A stretch of 7,209 bases of DNA from assembly GCA_009843625.1 (NCBI GenBank), contig VYDD01000233.1:1593-8801 (forward strand). The letters are read 5' to 3'. The notes under the pieces were generated by a model. It was given only the letters and a program-made list of their open reading frames with translations, ran no database searches and was not told the origin of the DNA. Made by a program: the position numbers and the translations under genes. Source of the stretch: Gammaproteobacteria bacterium (GTDB lineage Bacteria > Gemmatimonadota > Gemmatimonadetes > Longimicrobiales > Gaopeijiaceae). Below, in pieces: positions 6,448 through 7,209 of the stretch (positions within the stretch are counted from its first letter, which is position 1; each line of letters begins with the position of its first letter).

Positions 6448-7209
6448 AGCTCGCCTCGCTGAGACTGCACGGGTTCAAGTCGTTTCCCGAGCGCACGGAC
6501 ATCGTGTTCCACGAGGGCATCACCGCGATCGTGGGCCCCAACGGATGCGGAAAATCCAACATCAGCGACGCGGTTCGCTGGGTGTTGGGCGAACAGCGGC
6601 CCACGGTTGTGCGCGGCTCACGCATGGAAGAGGTGATCTTCCAGGGCACGGTCAATCGGCGGCCCGTCAACCGCGGATCGGTCGTCCTCCGGGTCACCAA
6701 CGAGGACGGCCTGCTCCCGGTTCCCTTCGGCGAGGTCGAGATCGGGCGCACCGTCTATCGTGACGGGGGAAGCGAGTACTCGATCAACCGCACCACATGT
6801 CGTCTGCGCGACGTCCAGGAGCTTTGCCGGGACACCGGACTCGGCGCCAACGCCTACGCGATCATCGAGAGCCGAATGATCGACGCAATCCTCTCGGAAC
6901 GGGCGGAGGAGCGCCGGGGGTTGTTCGAGGAAGCCGCGGGCATAGGCAAATACAAGGACCGGAGCCGGATCGCGGGACGGCGGCTGGCCCGCGCCGAACT
7001 GGACCTGGAGCGGCTGGAGGACGTGATTGCGGAGGTGGCGACCAAGGTCCGCTCCCTGGCGCGGCAGAAAGGGAAGGCGCAGCGCTACGAGGATCTGAGG
7101 AAGCGGCGCCTGTCGGTCGAAGTCGCGGTGGTTTCGGTGGACCTCCTGGAATTCGAGGATCGGCTGACGAGAGTTCGGCAGCTCCTCGCGCGCGAGGACG
7201 AGGCGCAAC
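6444..7209 (+). CDS. smc: Chromosome segregation/condensation ATPase SMC, N-terminal part (runs off window)
   Basis: This is the head-forming N-terminus of bacterial SMC, the DNA-loop-extruding ATPase that works with ScpA and ScpB on the nucleoid. About 255 residues are visible of roughly 1,150-1,200; the frame is open to the window edge. Seen: MKLASLRLHGFKSF (1-14), Walker A GPNGCGKSN (31-39) followed by SDAVRWVLGEQ, the DNA-head segment INRTTCRLRDV, the conserved DTGLGANAYAIIESRMIDAIL (from 130), and FEEAAGIGKYKDR (161-173), after which the Arg/Glu/Leu-rich coiled coil starts at about 175. At the usual Q-loop site, where many SMCs read SQG or GQG, this protein reads IESRM; Bacteroidota-like SMCs show a comparable replacement. 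ATG 6444 overlaps the upstream stop by 4 bases (ATGA), the ribosome binding site is weak, and translation is probably coupled. The ABC signature and Walker B lie beyond the window. Confidence 0.96.
   Translation, partial: MKLASLRLHGFKSFPERTDIVFHEGITAIVGPNGCGKSNISDAVRWVLGEQRPTVVRGSRMEEVIFQGTVNRRPVNRGSVVLRVTNEDGLLPVPFGEVEIGRTVYRDGGSEYSINRTTCRLRDVQELCRDTGLGANAYAIIESRMIDAILSERAEERRGLFEEAAGIGKYKDRSRIAGRRLARAELDLERLEDVIAEVATKVRSLARQKGKAQRYEDLRKRRLSVEVAVVSVDLLEFEDRLTRVRQLLAREDEAQ

Overview
The window is a compact, very GC-rich bacterial chromosomal segment. All recognisable genes lie on the + strand with almost no intergenic space; the longest non-coding stretch is about 164 bases, before the ribosomal gene. 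There are no tRNAs, rRNAs, insertion sequences, CRISPR arrays or other signs of mobile DNA. The high GC, the bacterial SMC with an 'IESRM' sequence where most SMCs have an '(I/S)GQG'-type Q-loop (similar to what I recall from Bacteroidota-like SMCs), and the S6/S18/DUF2232/L9/RsfS layout are compatible with an FCB-group bacterium, Gemmatimonadota being my best guess. That assignment is an inference from a few motifs.

Left part (1-2691): the 3' two thirds of a membrane-bound, ion-pumping pyrophosphatase (hppA; residues point to the K+-dependent class), followed after 31 bases by an intact M20-family zinc metallopeptidase/deacylase of unknown substrate. The 164-base gap from 2692 to 2855 holds a large inverted repeat, a good sigma70-type promoter that overlaps it, and a long hairpin in the predicted 5' leader.

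Middle part (2856-5380): a ribosome-centred operon. Its first gene is the main finding: ribosomal proteins bS6 and bS18, normally separate genes (rpsF and rpsR, often with ssb between them), are one uninterrupted reading frame of 218 codons, joined by an acidic linker. It is followed by a DUF2232 (YybS-like) polytopic membrane protein, ribosomal protein bL9 (rplI) and the ribosomal silencing factor RsfS.

Right part (5377-7209): rsfS overlaps by 4 bases (ATGA) a gene for an unusual membrane-anchored protein. Its N-terminal domain looks like the ParA/MinD-type fold of bacterial tyrosine-kinase (CpsD-like) ATPases, but Walker A and the other nucleotide-binding residues are gone. It continues with a Glu/Ala/Pro octapeptide repeat and one transmembrane helix. 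It overlaps smc by another ATGA; smc runs off the right edge. The spacing suggests one transcription unit from the S6-S18 fusion to smc, linking 30S platform proteins, 50S assembly and silencing factors, a membrane pseudo-ATPase and chromosome condensation.
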